In this document: in pieces, positions 43,203 to 52,903 of the stretch
Layout of the letters: every line of letters starts with the position of its first letter
How positions within the stretch are numbered: the stretch's first letter is position 1
Assembly (NCBI GenBank): GCA_021799575.1
Contig: JAJZAD010000003.1
Location: 1-64,000, forward strand
Length of the DNA stretch: 64,000 nucleotides
Reading direction: 5' to 3'
Origin: a bacterium
Lineage (GTDB): Bacteria > Patescibacteriota > Saccharimonadia > Saccharimonadales > UBA4665
Notes under the pieces: generated by a model
Told to the model about the DNA's origin: nothing
Seen by the model: only the letters and a program-made list of their open reading frames with translations
The model's database searches: none
Program-made: the position numbers and the translations under genes

Positions 43203-44690
43203 TTACTTGTGTAGTCTAGGTATAAAACGTAATCGTCTGGCTCCTGTTGCAGATTCTGCACCTGTAACAGGTTCGTAAAAGAAGTCAGGTTGGCTATATT
43301 GATCATAGGTAATCATAAGTGCTCGTGATTCTACAGCTCTCAATGTTTGTAAGGACACCGATACCAATATAAGTATCGACGTTCCGCCGATTGTAATATT
43401 CTGATTAACAAATATTTGTGCGACAATCGGGATTAAGGCCAGAATACCTAAACTTGTAGCTCCGAACAAAGTTAGCCGGTTAACTATTTTCGATAAATAT
43501 ACTTCAGTTTGATGACCGCTTCTAACGCCTTCTATAAAACCGCCTTGTTTTTGCAGGTTCTCAGCTATTTCCTTCGAGTTAAAAGTAATGCTGGTATAGA
43601 AATATGTAAATACAAACACTAACAAAAAATATGTGACTGGGTAAATATAGGCTTTAATCCCCTCGGTAGCAAAACTTGTAGTGGAAGGGGTTTGGAACCA
43701 TGCAGTTAAGTCCGACCCTATATGAGCTAAAGTCGGATCTTTAGAGCCACCCATTATCTGTCCTGCAAACCCCGGTACACTTAAGAATGCCACCGCAAAA
43801 ATAATCGGTATGACTCCCGCGGTAATGAGCTTGACCGGCAGAGTAGTAGTTACACCTCCATATGCTCTGTTACCTTGCACGCGTTTGGCATAGTTTATAG
43901 TCAGATTTCGCGCTGCTTCATTCAATTTGACCACTATCCATGTTAAGAGTACCGTAGCAAATATTATGATTATTAAATACGTAAATGCCCGGTTATCCAT
44001 AGGTAAAGTGTGGTTGAACAATTTCCAACGATCATTTTTGCCTAATTGTGCATCTACTATATTGTAGATATTCGAAGGTAAACGGCTTACTATCCCGACT
44101 GTAATTAGCAGCGAAATTCCGTTCCCTATACCTTGTTCAGTTACTAGTTCGCCTAGCCACATTAAAAGCATTGATCCGCCGGTGAGCGCTGCAACCATTA
44201 TTACCCATTGCATAATTGATGCATGCGCGGTTATATTGCCTGTACCGCTTAGACTTTGTGCAGCTTCACGGATTAAAAAAATTGAACCGATTGATTGGAC
44301 TATGGCTAGCGGAAAAGTTAATATACGGGTGTATTGATTGATTTTTTTCTGCCCGAATTCACCTTCCTTATGTAGTTCTTCAAGTTTCGGTATGGCTTTT
44401 GTTAATAGCTGCATAATTATCGACGCATTAATATACGGTCCCAAGCCGGCTATCATTATAGAAAAGCTGGCAAAGGCACCACCGGTAAGAACGTTGATAA
44501 AACTTAGAAATTGCGGTGCATTTTTTGAGTTGAATAAATTTGACAATACCTGATGCAAGTTTTGCGAATTTCCTAGAGGTATCGGAATATTGATTAACAC
44601 CCTGAAAATCACAATCATTCCCAGCACTGCTAAAATGCGTACTTGCATATCACGGTGTTTTAGAGATTGCCAGATAATTTTCCAGTTCAT
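43203..44690 (-). CDS. secY: Preprotein translocase SecY
   Basis: The 495-residue channel protein has about ten membrane helices, FSIMIAGLGPYINASIIMQLL, the lateral-gate region GNGISLLITVGIVSRLP and RVQGNRAYGG loops. It forms the protein-export channel with SecE, also encoded here. adk and map, which often follow secY, are not found; instead infA comes next. Confidence 0.97.
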   Translation of the reverse strand: MNWKIIWQSLKHRDMQVRILAVLGMIVIFRVLINIPIPLGNSQNLHQVLSNLFNSKNAPQFLSFINVLTGGAFASFSIMIAGLGPYINASIIMQLLTKAIPKLEELHKEGEFGQKKINQYTRILTFPLAIVQSIGSIFLIREAAQSLSGTGNITAHASIMQWVIMVAALTGGSMLLMWLGELVTEQGIGNGISLLITVGIVSRLPSNIYNIVDAQLGKNDRWKLFNHTLPMDNRAFTYLIIIIFATVLLTWIVVKLNEAARNLTINYAKRVQGNRAYGGVTTTLPVKLITAGVIPIIFAVAFLSVPGFAGQIMGGSKDPTLAHIGSDLTAWFQTPSTTSFATEGIKAYIYPVTYFLLVFVFTYFYTSITFNSKEIAENLQKQGGFIEGVRSGHQTEVYLSKIVNRLTLFGATSLGILALIPIVAQIFVNQNITIGGTSILILVSVSLQTLRAVESRALMITYDQYSQPDFFYEPVTGAESATGARRLRFIPRLHK

Positions 44691-44796
44691 CTAATGCTAT
44701 ACTACCCTCTCAAAATGTATCCTATATGGGTTGAATAATTCATTTATTATCTTAACATGTAGACGTCTGTACGTTTGCATAAGAAATGGCTGTAAC

Positions 44797-45267
44797 CTAC
44801 TTTTTGTCTTTAGGTTTAAGCGGTCTAGCTAAGATTGCAATTTTTGTGAAAGTACCACCCGCAGATTCAATTTGATTAATTGCAGCCGAAGATGCCGACG
44901 GCAGCATTACTTTAAATGGTTTTTTTACCTCTCCACGATTGAGTAATTTTATCTTTTGATAGGGATTGTCAATAATACCTTCCTTAATAAGCGTTTCGGG
45001 GGTGATGGTAGTATCTTTTAAGGAGTTTATTTGATCTGTAAAGACAACTGCCGCTTTACTTCTATAGCTTTTAAATCCCGGAAGTTTAGGCAATTGCTGC
45101 ATGAGCGGGTTTTGTCCACCTGCAAAGCCAGGACGTTTAGTCGACCCGGCTCTTGATTTTTGCCCTTTAGTGCCTCTTCCCGCAGTTTTTCCCTTACCGG
45201 CCGCAATCCCTCTTCCTAATCGCTTAGGAGACTTCAGCTTGCTAACTTTTAAATCGTTAACTTTCAT
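44797..45267 (-). CDS. rplO: 50S ribosomal protein L15
   Basis: The 156-residue protein has RLGRGIAAGKGKTAGRGTKGQKSRAG and RPGFAGGQNPLMQQLPKLPGFKS, typical of L15. It overlaps rpsE by one base. In most bacteria rpmD (L30) lies between them; here it is absent. Confidence 0.98.
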   Translation of the reverse strand: MKVNDLKVSKLKSPKRLGRGIAAGKGKTAGRGTKGQKSRAGSTKRPGFAGGQNPLMQQLPKLPGFKSYRSKAAVVFTDQINSLKDTTITPETLIKEGIIDNPYQKIKLLNRGEVKKPFKVMLPSASSAAINQIESAGGTFTKIAILARPLKPKDKK

Positions 45268-45815
45268 TATTTACTCACTTTCACTGAATTGGTTTTATTG
45301 CCTATAGTTTTGATCGGTTTGACCCAATCTTTAGATGTTTTGAGTTGAGATAAGGCACTAATAGTTGCGTAGGCTGTGTTAGCTTTATTGGAAGACCCTA
45401 GTGATTTACTTAAAATATTACTAATGCCTCCTATTTCCAGGATGCTACGAATTACACCGCCGGCTATTAATCCCGTTCCAGGCGCAGCTGGTTTTAGTAA
45501 AATCTTAGCACCTGCTACTTTCGCTTCGACTTCATGCGGGATTGTATCTTTATACATTGGAATTTTAATTAGGTTTTTTTTCGCAACTTCACTGGCCTTA
45601 GTGACAGCTGCAGTTACATCCGCTCCTTTTGCGATCCCGATGCCGACTTTGGATTTGTGGTCTCCTACGGCCACAAGAGCCCTAAATCGGAATCTTCGTC
45701 CGCCCTTAACAACTCTGGCTACACGATCTATATGCAAAGTTAGTTCGTCAAACTGTTGTTCGCCGCTGTTTTCTACAGCCGACACTACTTTTTTACTTTT
45801 GAAGGTATTTTCCAT
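45267..45815 (-). CDS. rpsE: 30S ribosomal protein S5
   Basis: The 182-residue S5 carries RVARVVKGGRRFRFRALVAVGDHKSKVGIGIAKGADVTAAV and the C-terminal domain GTGLIAGGVIRSILEIGGISNILSKSLGS. It helps keep decoding accurate and contacts mRNA. The next gene overlaps without any room for rpmD. Confidence 0.98.
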   Translation of the reverse strand: MENTFKSKKVVSAVENSGEQQFDELTLHIDRVARVVKGGRRFRFRALVAVGDHKSKVGIGIAKGADVTAAVTKASEVAKKNLIKIPMYKDTIPHEVEAKVAGAKILLKPAAPGTGLIAGGVIRSILEIGGISNILSKSLGSSNKANTAYATISALSQLKTSKDWVKPIKTIGNKTNSVKVSK

Positions 45816-45817
45816 AA

Positions 45818-46174
45818 CTAAAATTCCAGTCCTTCTGCTCTTGCGGCATCGGCGAAAGCTTTAATTCTACCGTGATACAATTTATTACCTCTATCGAATA
45901 CAACATTTTTAATCCCGGCTTTTTTAGCTTTTACAGCTAGTTCTTTTCCTATTTGCATAGATTTTTTAGTGATGCTGTTGTCATTATTTTTCATACCGAC
46001 ACTAGACACAAATACGATGGTTTTTCCATGATTGTCATCTATAAGTTGAGCGCTGACATGTCTTAACGAAATATGTACACTTAAACGGGGCCTTTCAGCT
46101 GTTCCATGTATTCTGGAACGAACTCTTTGTTGCCTTAGTTGTGCGGATTTAGTCTTATGCATTAATCGGTTCAT
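45818..46174 (-). CDS. rplR: 50S ribosomal protein L18
   Basis: The 118-residue protein has RQQRVRSRIHGTAERPRLSVHISLRHVSAQLID and FDRGNKLYHGRIKAFADAARAEGLEF, the L18 signature. It binds 5S rRNA with L5. Two bases separate it from rpsE. Confidence 0.98.
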   Translation of the reverse strand: MNRLMHKTKSAQLRQQRVRSRIHGTAERPRLSVHISLRHVSAQLIDDNHGKTIVFVSSVGMKNNDNSITKKSMQIGKELAVKAKKAGIKNVVFDRGNKLYHGRIKAFADAARAEGLEF

Positions 46175-46179
46175 AATTA

Positions 46180-46719
46180 CTATTTTTCCTTACCGCTTTT
46201 TCCACTTTTACGAATAATGACTTCATTCTCATAACGAATACCTTTGCCCTTGTAAGGTTCTGGTTTTCTAAGTGAACGGATATCGTTTGCTACCTGGCCG
46301 ACCAGTTGTTTATTGATCCCGCTGATTATAATAATGTTTTGTTCGACATTGGCGTTTATTCCTTCAGGAAGTGGGAAATTAACTTCGTGAGAATAACCAA
46401 GAGACAATTTAAGTACGTTACCTTGGAGATTCACTCTATATCCTACGCCTATCACCTCTAGTTTTTTACTATAGCCTTGGCTAACGCCAATCACCATATT
46501 ATTTATCAAAGAACGCATCAGGCCGTGATTAGCTCTAATCTTTTTGTCGTCACTGATTCTGCCGACACTTAAAGTATTACCTTCTTGATTAATAACAATT
46601 CCTTCGAGTACTTTGACATTTAAATTACCTTTGCTTCCTGCAACACTAACGATTCCTTTGTCAATATTAACATCGACACCTGATGGAATAATTATAATTT
46701 GTTTGCCTACTCGACTCAT
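46180..46719 (-). CDS. rplF: 50S ribosomal protein L6
   Basis: The 179-residue protein starts MSRVGKQIIIIPSGVDVNIDKGIVSVAGSKG, contains the doubled L6 domain and ends SLRKPEPYKGKGIRYENEVI. It sits near the sarcin-ricin loop. Five bases lie between its stop and rplR. Confidence 0.98.
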   Translation of the reverse strand: MSRVGKQIIIIPSGVDVNIDKGIVSVAGSKGNLNVKVLEGIVINQEGNTLSVGRISDDKKIRANHGLMRSLINNMVIGVSQGYSKKLEVIGVGYRVNLQGNVLKLSLGYSHEVNFPLPEGINANVEQNIIIISGINKQLVGQVANDIRSLRKPEPYKGKGIRYENEVIIRKSGKSGKEK

Positions 46720-46720
46720 A

Positions 46721-47122
46721 TTAATAAACCTGACAGATTAATTCTCCACCTAGATGTTGTTGCTTGGCCGTTTGACCGCTCATAACTCCTTTTGACGTCG
46801 AAATAATCACAATGCCTCGACCGTTTTTGACCGAAGGTATCTCTTTAGACTTTGCATACAAGCGTTGACCAGGCTTTGATAAGCGTTCAATTGAATTGAT
46901 GCGTGTATTTTGTCCTTCTGAGGCGAGTTGAATCCGGATTTTGTTAATTGAACTGGAACTATCTAAATCAACACGATCAATAAACCCACATTCTTGCATG
47001 ATTTTGGCAACGTCGGCTTTAGCCTTTGAATAAGGCATACTCACTTCGACTTTGTTAACTGCTATAGCATTACGTATACGAGTAAGCATATCGGCTATAG
47101 GATCGGTTGATAAATTGCTCAA
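46721..47122 (-). CDS. rpsH: 30S ribosomal protein S8
   Basis: The 133-residue S8 has DPIADMLTRIRNAIAVNKVEVSMPYSKAK and the C-terminal GRGIVIISTSKGVMSGQTAKQQHLGGELICQVY. In other bacteria S8 represses the spc operon through an rplE-proximal hairpin; no such hairpin was identified here. Confidence 0.98.
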   Translation of the reverse strand: MSNLSTDPIADMLTRIRNAIAVNKVEVSMPYSKAKADVAKIMQECGFIDRVDLDSSSSINKIRIQLASEGQNTRINSIERLSKPGQRLYAKSKEIPSVKNGRGIVIISTSKGVMSGQTAKQQHLGGELICQVY

Positions 47123-47134
47123 ATTATACTCCTC

Positions 47135-47404
47135 TCACCAACTGGATTTAGTTACACCAGGAATTTCTCCTCGGCTAGCGTGTTCCCTAAAACTTATTCG
47201 ACTTAATCCGAACTGACGCATATATCCTCTTGGACGATTGGTTTCAATACAACGATTCTTCCATCTGGTAGGTGAACTATTACGCGGTAATTTAGCCAGT
47301 CCTTCGTAATCACCTAAGGCTTTTAATTCATTACGTTTAGCCCTGTAGCTATTAATCATCCGTTGTCGTTTTAGATCTCGTACCACAATTGATCGCTTGG
47401 CCAT
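47135..47404 (-). CDS. rpsN: 30S ribosomal protein S14 (zinc-free form)
   Basis: The 89-residue protein reads [21 protein letters not shown] and ends [33 protein letters not shown]. It is the longer, cysteine-pair-free type; the 61-residue type with two CxxC motifs is absent. One stray cysteine (NRCIETN) remains. It overlaps rplE by one base. Confidence 0.97.
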   Translation of the reverse strand: MAKRSIVVRDLKRQRMINSYRAKRNELKALGDYEGLAKLPRNSSPTRWKNRCIETNRPRGYMRQFGLSRISFREHASRGEIPGVTKSSW

Positions 47405-47985
47405 TAATTTTTCTCCTTCGTAAAAGGCATGCCCATTTTGGCAAGTAGCGCTTTAGCATGGCTCTTATCCTCAGACTTAATTACAAAAATCACTTGAAGT
47501 CCATGTACCGGAGATGTTTCTTCGAAACTAAGCTCCGGAAAGACTGATTGGTCTGTTAATCCTAACGCATAATTACCCTGTTTGTCAAAGGAGTTAACAC
47601 TTACGCCATGGAAGTCTCGCAATCTAGGCAGTACGATACTGATTAGCCTGTCCATAAACTCATACATCCGATCGCCTCGCAATGTAACTTTGAGACCTAC
47701 TTTGCTACCTTGTCTGAGTTTAAAAGTTGCAATCGATTTTTTAGCGGTAGTTGTTATAGGTTGTTGTCCGGTAATTTTACGTAGCGTATTTATGGCCGTA
47801 TCTATGAGTTTATTATCTTCTTTGCCTTTTCCCAGTCCTGCAGCCACGATAATTTTTTCTAGCCTAGGGACTTGATTAATATTAGTTAACTTGAGTTCAG
47901 ACTCGAGTTCGTTGATAATTCTGGTATTATACTCGGTTTTAAGTCTAGGCATATACGGTTTGAGTTTTGCAGTAGCGGTTGCCAT
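47404..47985 (-). CDS. rplE: 50S ribosomal protein L5
   Basis: The 193-residue L5 contains [52 protein letters not shown] and [21 protein letters not shown]. It binds 5S rRNA and P-site tRNA. Neighbouring genes overlap by one base on both sides. Confidence 0.98.
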   Translation of the reverse strand: MATATAKLKPYMPRLKTEYNTRIINELESELKLTNINQVPRLEKIIVAAGLGKGKEDNKLIDTAINTLRKITGQQPITTTAKKSIATFKLRQGSKVGLKVTLRGDRMYEFMDRLISIVLPRLRDFHGVSVNSFDKQGNYALGLTDQSVFPELSFEETSPVHGLQVIFVIKSEDKSHAKALLAKMGMPFTKEKN

Positions 47986-48311
47986 TACTTTATCTCCTTA
48001 TCACTGGCTACGAAAAATCTTTTCTTACCGCCCTCGGATTGAACATAGCGTATTCGGCTGGCTTTTTTTAGTGTTGGTTCATATATGCCGACCTTAGAAA
48101 TATTAATCGGCTTATTAATTTCTACAATGCCACCTTGAGGTTGAGATTTATTGGGTTTTAAATGTCGCTTGGCTACGTTAACGCCTTCGACAATAACGCT
48201 GTTAGCTTTTGGTAAAACAGATATAATTTTGCCGGTTTTACCCTTGTACTTACCGTTTCTTACGATTACGGTATCACCCTTTTTTAGCCTGATCTTATAA
48301 CTGTTATTCAT
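47985..48311 (-). CDS. rplX: 50S ribosomal protein L24
   Basis: The 108-residue protein has RLKKGDTVIVRNGKYKGKTGKIISVLPKANSVIVEGVNVAKRHLKP, the KOW motif of L24, and a C-terminal part usual in bacteria. It is an assembly initiator of the large subunit, placed directly after rplN. Confidence 0.98.
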   Translation of the reverse strand: MNNSYKIRLKKGDTVIVRNGKYKGKTGKIISVLPKANSVIVEGVNVAKRHLKPNKSQPQGGIVEINKPINISKVGIYEPTLKKASRIRYVQSEGGKKRFFVASDKEIK

Positions 48312-48680
48312 TTATAAAACCTCCGGAGCTAAACTGACGATCTTGGAATAACCTTTATCTCTAAGTTCTCTAGGGACAGGCCCGAATATACGAGTTCCTC
48401 TAGGTGTTTTATCTTCGGCTATCAGTACTGCGGCATTATCATCAAATTTTATGGTTGTACCGTCACGGCGTCGGATTTGGTCTTTGGTCCTGACTACTAC
48501 TGCCTTAACCACAGACTTTTTCTTAACCAAACCATTCGGAGTCGCATCTTTTACCGTGGCAACAATGATATCTCCGACTCTGGCATAACGCTTACGGCTT
48601 CCACCTAATACTCTTATGCATAAAATTTCTCTAGCACCGCTGTTATCGGTCACAACCAATCTACTTTCTTGCTGTATCAT
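48312..48680 (-). CDS. rplN: 50S ribosomal protein L14
   Basis: [46 protein letters not shown] is the classic L14 start and [14 protein letters not shown] the end. The ORF track begins at 48731, but the ATG at 48680 has GGAG upstream and gives the usual 122 residues. It overlaps the end of rpsQ by 20 bases. Confidence 0.98.
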   Translation of the reverse strand: MIQQESRLVVTDNSGAREILCIRVLGGSRKRYARVGDIIVATVKDATPNGLVKKKSVVKAVVVRTKDQIRRRDGTTIKFDDNAAVLIAEDKTPRGTRIFGPVPRELRDKGYSKIVSLAPEVL

Positions 48681-49005
48681 TGTTTTTCTCCGTATTATCC
48701 AACTCTTCATCTGCTTTCTTTTTAGTCTCATCAGGCATTAATACCGACAGGTCTTCTTTACTGAGCGCCTGTTGTTCAATAATCTCGGTTAATTTAAAAT
48801 GTTTTCTCGCACTTAGCGGGGCACACTCTTTTATAGCCACCCTGTCTCCGATTTTAGCCTGATTCTTTTCGTCATGTACTAAATACTTTTTAGTATTTAT
48901 ATATGCTTTGTGGTACAGAGGATGAGTTTTGTGCGCCTGGACGCTAACTACAATAGATTTATCCCCAGCTATAGATACCACATTACCGATGAGCTGTTTA
49001 GACAT
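48661..49005 (-). CDS. rpsQ: 30S ribosomal protein S17 with C-terminal extension
   Basis: The core [68 protein letters not shown] is S17. After it come about 40 extra acidic and lysine-rich residues ([28 protein letters not shown]), making 114 in total against about 85. The extension overlaps the rplN start. It overlaps rpmC by one base. Confidence 0.96.
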   Translation of the reverse strand: MSKQLIGNVVSIAGDKSIVVSVQAHKTHPLYHKAYINTKKYLVHDEKNQAKIGDRVAIKECAPLSARKHFKLTEIIEQQALSKEDLSVLMPDETKKKADEELDNTEKNNDTARK

Positions 49006-49205
49006 TATATCTTCTCCTTAGCAAGTTGTTCGGCTAATATAGTTAACATCCGCGCCAAGTCTTTACGTTTATTTCTAACCAAACGGACATTAGTAGTTTC
49101 ACCGAGCTTATTCTTGGTTTTAAGTTCACTGATTTCATCTCTTAGCTCACTGCTCTGTTTTGTCAGTTGCTCTGTTGACAGTTTACGAATGTCGGCTATC
49201 TTCAT
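49005..49205 (-). CDS. rpmC: 50S ribosomal protein L29
   Basis: The 66-residue two-helix protein reads MKIADIRKLSTEQLTKQSSELRDEISELKTKN and ends VRLVRNKRKDLARMLTILAEQL, typical of L29 next to the tunnel exit. Four bases separate it from rplP. Confidence 0.97.
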   Translation of the reverse strand: MKIADIRKLSTEQLTKQSSELRDEISELKTKNKLGETTNVRLVRNKRKDLARMLTILAEQLAKEKI

Positions 49206-49209
49206 CGTA

Positions 49210-49623
49210 TTAAACCTCTTCTCTGACTAAAAATCTTGTTTTTACGGGTAGTTTATTGCCCGCTAAACGCATTGCTTCACGAGCGGTTTCTTCAGTTACG
49301 CCTTGCATTTCAAATAATATTGTTCCTGGTTTAACCTTAGCTACAAAAAACTCGGGACTACCTTTACCGCTTCCCATTTTGACATCTTGCGGTTTGCGCG
49401 TAACCGGAGTATGAGGAAAGATTCGAATCCAAATTTTACCGCCACGTTTTATATATCTTGTCATTGCTTGTCTGGCAGCTTCGATCTGTCGAGAGGATAA
49501 TCGTTCGTGACCTTGTGCTTGCAAAGCATAATCGCCGTAAGCTATATAATTACCTGATGTCGCCACTCCACTGACACGACCTTTTCTAACCTTTCGATAC
49601 TTTGTGCGTGAAGGAATTAACAT
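49210..49623 (-). CDS. rplP: 50S ribosomal protein L16
   Basis: The 137-residue protein contains [76 protein letters not shown] and the closing helix [16 protein letters not shown]. It contacts tRNA in the A and P sites. Confidence 0.98.
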   Translation of the reverse strand: MLIPSRTKYRKVRKGRVSGVATSGNYIAYGDYALQAQGHERLSSRQIEAARQAMTRYIKRGGKIWIRIFPHTPVTRKPQDVKMGSGKGSPEFFVAKVKPGTILFEMQGVTEETAREAMRLAGNKLPVKTRFLVREEV

Positions 49624-49624
49624 T

Positions 49625-50254
49625 TTAGGTTACCTCACCTTTATAAATCCAAACTTTAACACCTATAATTCCGGCATTGGTAAACGACGGTACATATGCA
49701 TAATCTATGTCAGCTCGCAAAGTATGTAACGGTACTGATCCAGCAACTTCTTTTTCACGCCTACTCATTTCTGCGCCGTTTAAGCGACCAGCAACTTCTA
49801 TTCTGATACCTTTAGCACCAGCTCTCATAGTCGCTGCACTGGCACTTTTAATAGCCCGTCGGAAACTCATTCGTCTTTCGAGTTGGTGAGCTATATTTTC
49901 GGCAACTAATTTAGCATATAAATCAGGTTTTTTGACTTCCTCAATATTTACTCTCGTCGGAGATTTGTATATTTTTTCAATCTCGTCTTTTAATTCAGTA
50001 GCACCTGTACCGCCTCTACCGATCACCACGCCCGCCTTTGCGGTGTATATAGTCACCGTGACTAAGTTAGGAGTACGGCTAATTTCTACTCTGTTGATAG
50101 CTGCGCGGCTACCCAGTCTTTTTTGAATTAGCTGTCGAGTCTTTAAATCATCTGACAAGAAATTGGCATAGGTTTGCTTACCCGCAAACCAACGGCTGGT
50201 CCACTCTTTATTGAGCTGTAATCGCATACTGATAGGATTAACTTTCTGGCCCAT
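49625..50254 (-). CDS. rpsC: 30S ribosomal protein S3
   Basis: The 209-residue S3 begins [27 protein letters not shown], has the KH domain ([26 protein letters not shown]) and the C-terminal domain ending [13 protein letters not shown]. It is part of the mRNA entry helicase. It overlaps rplV by one base. Confidence 0.98.
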   Translation of the reverse strand: MGQKVNPISMRLQLNKEWTSRWFAGKQTYANFLSDDLKTRQLIQKRLGSRAAINRVEISRTPNLVTVTIYTAKAGVVIGRGGTGATELKDEIEKIYKSPTRVNIEEVKKPDLYAKLVAENIAHQLERRMSFRRAIKSASAATMRAGAKGIRIEVAGRLNGAEMSRREKEVAGSVPLHTLRADIDYAYVPSFTNAGIIGVKVWIYKGEVT

Positions 50255-50661
50255 TAGTTATTCTCCTTAACTCTACTAGCGGATTTAGTACCGGTGTCTT
50301 TAACTGAAGCTTTAATCTTAGCTTGGCGTTTTTCTCCGTCGATTACAACTTTAATATGCGAAGATTTCTTCTGGTAACGGTTAGACATACTCCGTGCAGC
50401 CGGACGTGAACGCTTAAGTCTTGGACCGTTATTGACGCTGATTTCGATGATTTTTAGACTAGCGGGCTTATAACCGTGATTATAATCGGCGTTTGCTCTA
50501 GCACTTTCAATCACCTTTTTTACAGCGATGGCACTACGTCTCGGAGTATGCTCCAGAATGGTGATTGCATCATTAACTGTCCTTCCACGTACCAAGTTAG
50601 CCACTACCCTTACTTTACGTGGGCTATGTTTAATTCCTTTTGCTATAGCTTGAACTGGCAT
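50254..50661 (-). CDS. rplV: 50S ribosomal protein L22
   Basis: The 135-residue L22 has AKGIKHSPRKVRVVANLVRGRTVNDAITILEHTPRRSAIAVKKVIESARANADYNHG and the loop RPAARSMSNRYQKKSSHIKVVI that lines the exit tunnel. About 20 extra lysine-rich residues end the protein. Confidence 0.97.
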   Translation of the reverse strand: MPVQAIAKGIKHSPRKVRVVANLVRGRTVNDAITILEHTPRRSAIAVKKVIESARANADYNHGYKPASLKIIEISVNNGPRLKRSRPAARSMSNRYQKKSSHIKVVIDGEKRQAKIKASVKDTGTKSASRVKENN

Positions 50662-50665
50662 TGTC

Positions 50666-50956
50666 TTATTCCTTGTTACCGATCGCTTCTGACTTAGCTA
50701 ATTTTCCACCATGACCTCTGAATTTGCGTGTTGGAGCAAATTCACCAAGTTTATGTCCGACCATATTTTCGGTGATAAAGACTGGCACATGTACCTTTCC
50801 GTTGTGTACGGCAATGGTCCGGCCAACGAATTCAGGTGCAATAGTGCTAGCTCTGGCCCAAGTTTTAACTATACTTCTATCCTCTGGACTCAAGGCAGCA
50901 ATTTTCTTAGCTAGTTTATAGTCTATAAACGGGCCTTTTTTGAGCGATCTACTCAT
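50666..50956 (-). CDS. rpsS: 30S ribosomal protein S19
   Basis: The 96-residue protein reads [75 protein letters not shown], the S19 signature. AGGAG lies upstream of the ATG. It follows rplB by six bases. Confidence 0.98.
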   Translation of the reverse strand: MSRSLKKGPFIDYKLAKKIAALSPEDRSIVKTWARASTIAPEFVGRTIAVHNGKVHVPVFITENMVGHKLGEFAPTRKFRGHGGKLAKSEAIGNKE

Positions 50957-50962
50957 ATTATC

Positions 50963-51799
50963 TTATCTCCTCTTTCCTGTATGCCGGCTACGAACTATTA
51001 GCTTATCGGTAGACTTATTATGCCTGGTCTTATAACCAAGAGTTTTTTGACCCCATGGCGTTCTCGGTGCTTTGGCCATACGATGTCTACCGCCGTCTCC
51101 TCCTCCATGCGGGTGATCTACAGCGTTCATAACCACTCCACGAACAGTCGGTCTAATCCCTTTATGACGATTTCGTCCGGCTTTACCGAGTCTAACATTC
51201 TGATGCTGTTCATTGCCGACTGCACCAATACTGGCATTACATTCTACTCGAAACAACCTGACTTCTCCACTGGGCAGTTTGACTTGAGCTTTAACATCAT
51301 CTTTAGATATTAACTGAGCTGAGCTACCAGCGACCCGGACGATCTTTGCCCCTTTTCCCGGAATTAATTCTATAGCATGAATTATGCTGCCTAACGGTAT
51401 GTTTTTAAGCGGCATTCTATTTCCAGTGTCGATGCTAATATCACTACCTGACTTTAGTTTTTGTCCTTTAACTAAACCTTGAGGGGCAATTACATAGTGA
51501 TACGCTCCGTCAGCGGTTTTTAGTCTGGCAATTCTAGCGCTTCGATTTGGATCATACTCAATTTGTTCTACCGTTCCTTTAAAACCGCTAGGCAGCGTAA
51601 AACTTATTTGCCGGTACAAGCGTTTACTTCCGCTACCTTTATGACGGACGGTTATTCTTCCTTGATTGTTACGTCCGACATTTCTATTTAGCCTAAAGGT
51701 TAATGATTTAAGCGGTTTATCGGTAGTTACACCAGCCTTATCTTGACTAGTCATGCCTCGCCGAGCGTTAGAGGTAGGATTATATTTTACGATCGACAT
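50963..51799 (-). CDS. rplB: 50S ribosomal protein L2
   Basis: The 278-residue L2 has KSLTFRLNRNVGRNNQGRITVRHKGSGSKRLYRQISF, and the C-terminal GVVMNAVDHPHGGGDGGRHRMAKAPRTPWGQKTLGYKTRHNKSTDKLI. The histidine of the conserved HPHGGG loop near the peptidyl-transferase centre is present. Confidence 0.98.
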   Translation of the reverse strand: MSIVKYNPTSNARRGMTSQDKAGVTTDKPLKSLTFRLNRNVGRNNQGRITVRHKGSGSKRLYRQISFTLPSGFKGTVEQIEYDPNRSARIARLKTADGAYHYVIAPQGLVKGQKLKSGSDISIDTGNRMPLKNIPLGSIIHAIELIPGKGAKIVRVAGSSAQLISKDDVKAQVKLPSGEVRLFRVECNASIGAVGNEQHQNVRLGKAGRNRHKGIRPTVRGVVMNAVDHPHGGGDGGRHRMAKAPRTPWGQKTLGYKTRHNKSTDKLIVRSRHTGKRR

Positions 51800-51804
51800 A
51801 ACAA

Positions 51805-52236
51805 TTACTCTTTTTCCTTATTACGGGCCAGCTTCTTGGGTCGTAGCGCTAGCCGGCCTTTATTCTTCTTATCTTGTTTCTCAAGTTGTTTTGCCATTTC
51901 TTCTTGAACTTTTTCGGCCTGATTTTCTTCTTCCTCGATAGCATTAAAGAATGGTAAAGATTCACCCTTCATTAAACTGATGTATGCCTTTTTATAGTCC
52001 TGATCAGTTCCTTTAATCACCCTGCGTCCTTTATCTGATATGGTACGTCTGGCCTTACCCTTAACATTAACAACCCGCACGGATTTGACCTTAACTTTAA
52101 ATTGTTCCTCTATCGTTTCTTTAATAGTTAGGCTATTGACCTTGTTGTTTACGTCTACTACATATACACCTTGACTGCTTAAGGAGTAGGTCTTTTCACT
52201 TAGTCGTGGTAGAAGATTAATAGGTTTCTGCTTCAT
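51805..52236 (-). CDS. rplW: 50S ribosomal protein L23 with charged C-terminal extension
   Basis: The L23 core is LLPRLSEKTYSLSSQGVYVVDVNNKVNSLTIKETIEEQFKVKVKSVRVVNVKGKARR. The product is 143 residues; about 45 residues of a highly charged, helix-forming tail (EEEENQAEKVQEEMAKQLEKQDKKNKG) follow. L23 sits at the tunnel exit where chaperones and the signal recognition particle bind, so the tail could alter those contacts. Confidence 0.95.
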   Translation of the reverse strand: MKQKPINLLPRLSEKTYSLSSQGVYVVDVNNKVNSLTIKETIEEQFKVKVKSVRVVNVKGKARRTISDKGRRVIKGTDQDYKKAYISLMKGESLPFFNAIEEEENQAEKVQEEMAKQLEKQDKKNKGRLALRPKKLARNKEKE

Positions 52237-52246
52237 AATAATTCCT

Positions 52247-52903
52247 TTATAGGGACTTTTTTAATTTCCTGTCTTCCTTAAGCCACTCGGTGATGGTATC
52301 GGTAGCGCTTTTAGTAATAACTAGGGTATCCGCATCTATTAAGCGAGCAATATTTAAATATTTAGCATTTACAACCAATACATTAGTTAAATTTGCTGCT
52401 GCGAGTTTGAGTTCTTTGTCCACCTGATCAACGACAATCAACGTATAGCCGTCAACTCCAATTTTAGACAACAGTTCGTTAAGTACTCTAGTTTTAGGTT
52501 GCTTCAATTGAATATCTTCAATAATTCTTATCTTATTTTCGCTGTTTAATATGGACAAAGCTTGACGGATTGCAGCACGTTTAGCTTTCAAGTTTAGCTT
52601 TTGGGTGTAATTTTCTTGTCCAGTAGGACCGAAAACGATTCCACCACCTACCCATAATGGAGTACGGCTTGAACCAACTCTGGCTCGACCGGTTCCTTTT
52701 TGCCGCCACGGCTTTTTGCCGCCTCCTCTAACCATACCGCGGGTTTTGGTAACAGCTAGATTCTTTCGACCATTAGCTAAATATGAACGATAAGCTTGCG
52801 CTAATAGATCATGATTTATCTTTTTGACTCCAAATACATCGGTATCAAGTTTGAATTGAGTTGTCATTTTAGTTCCGGTTTTAGAGTAAGATAGGACTGA
52901 CAT
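52247..52903 (-). CDS. rplD: 50S ribosomal protein L4
   Basis: The 218-residue protein has LAVTKTRGMVRGGGKKPWRQKGTGRARVGSSRTPLWVGGGIVFGP and RIIEDIQLKQPKTRVLNELLSK, the L4 signature and tunnel loop. An alternative ATG at 52867 (MTTQFKLDTDVFG) would give a start nearer to the usual one; neither has a strong ribosome-binding site. Confidence 0.97.
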   Translation of the reverse strand: MSVLSYSKTGTKMTTQFKLDTDVFGVKKINHDLLAQAYRSYLANGRKNLAVTKTRGMVRGGGKKPWRQKGTGRARVGSSRTPLWVGGGIVFGPTGQENYTQKLNLKAKRAAIRQALSILNSENKIRIIEDIQLKQPKTRVLNELLSKIGVDGYTLIVVDQVDKELKLAAANLTNVLVVNAKYLNIARLIDADTLVITKSATDTITEWLKEDRKLKKSL

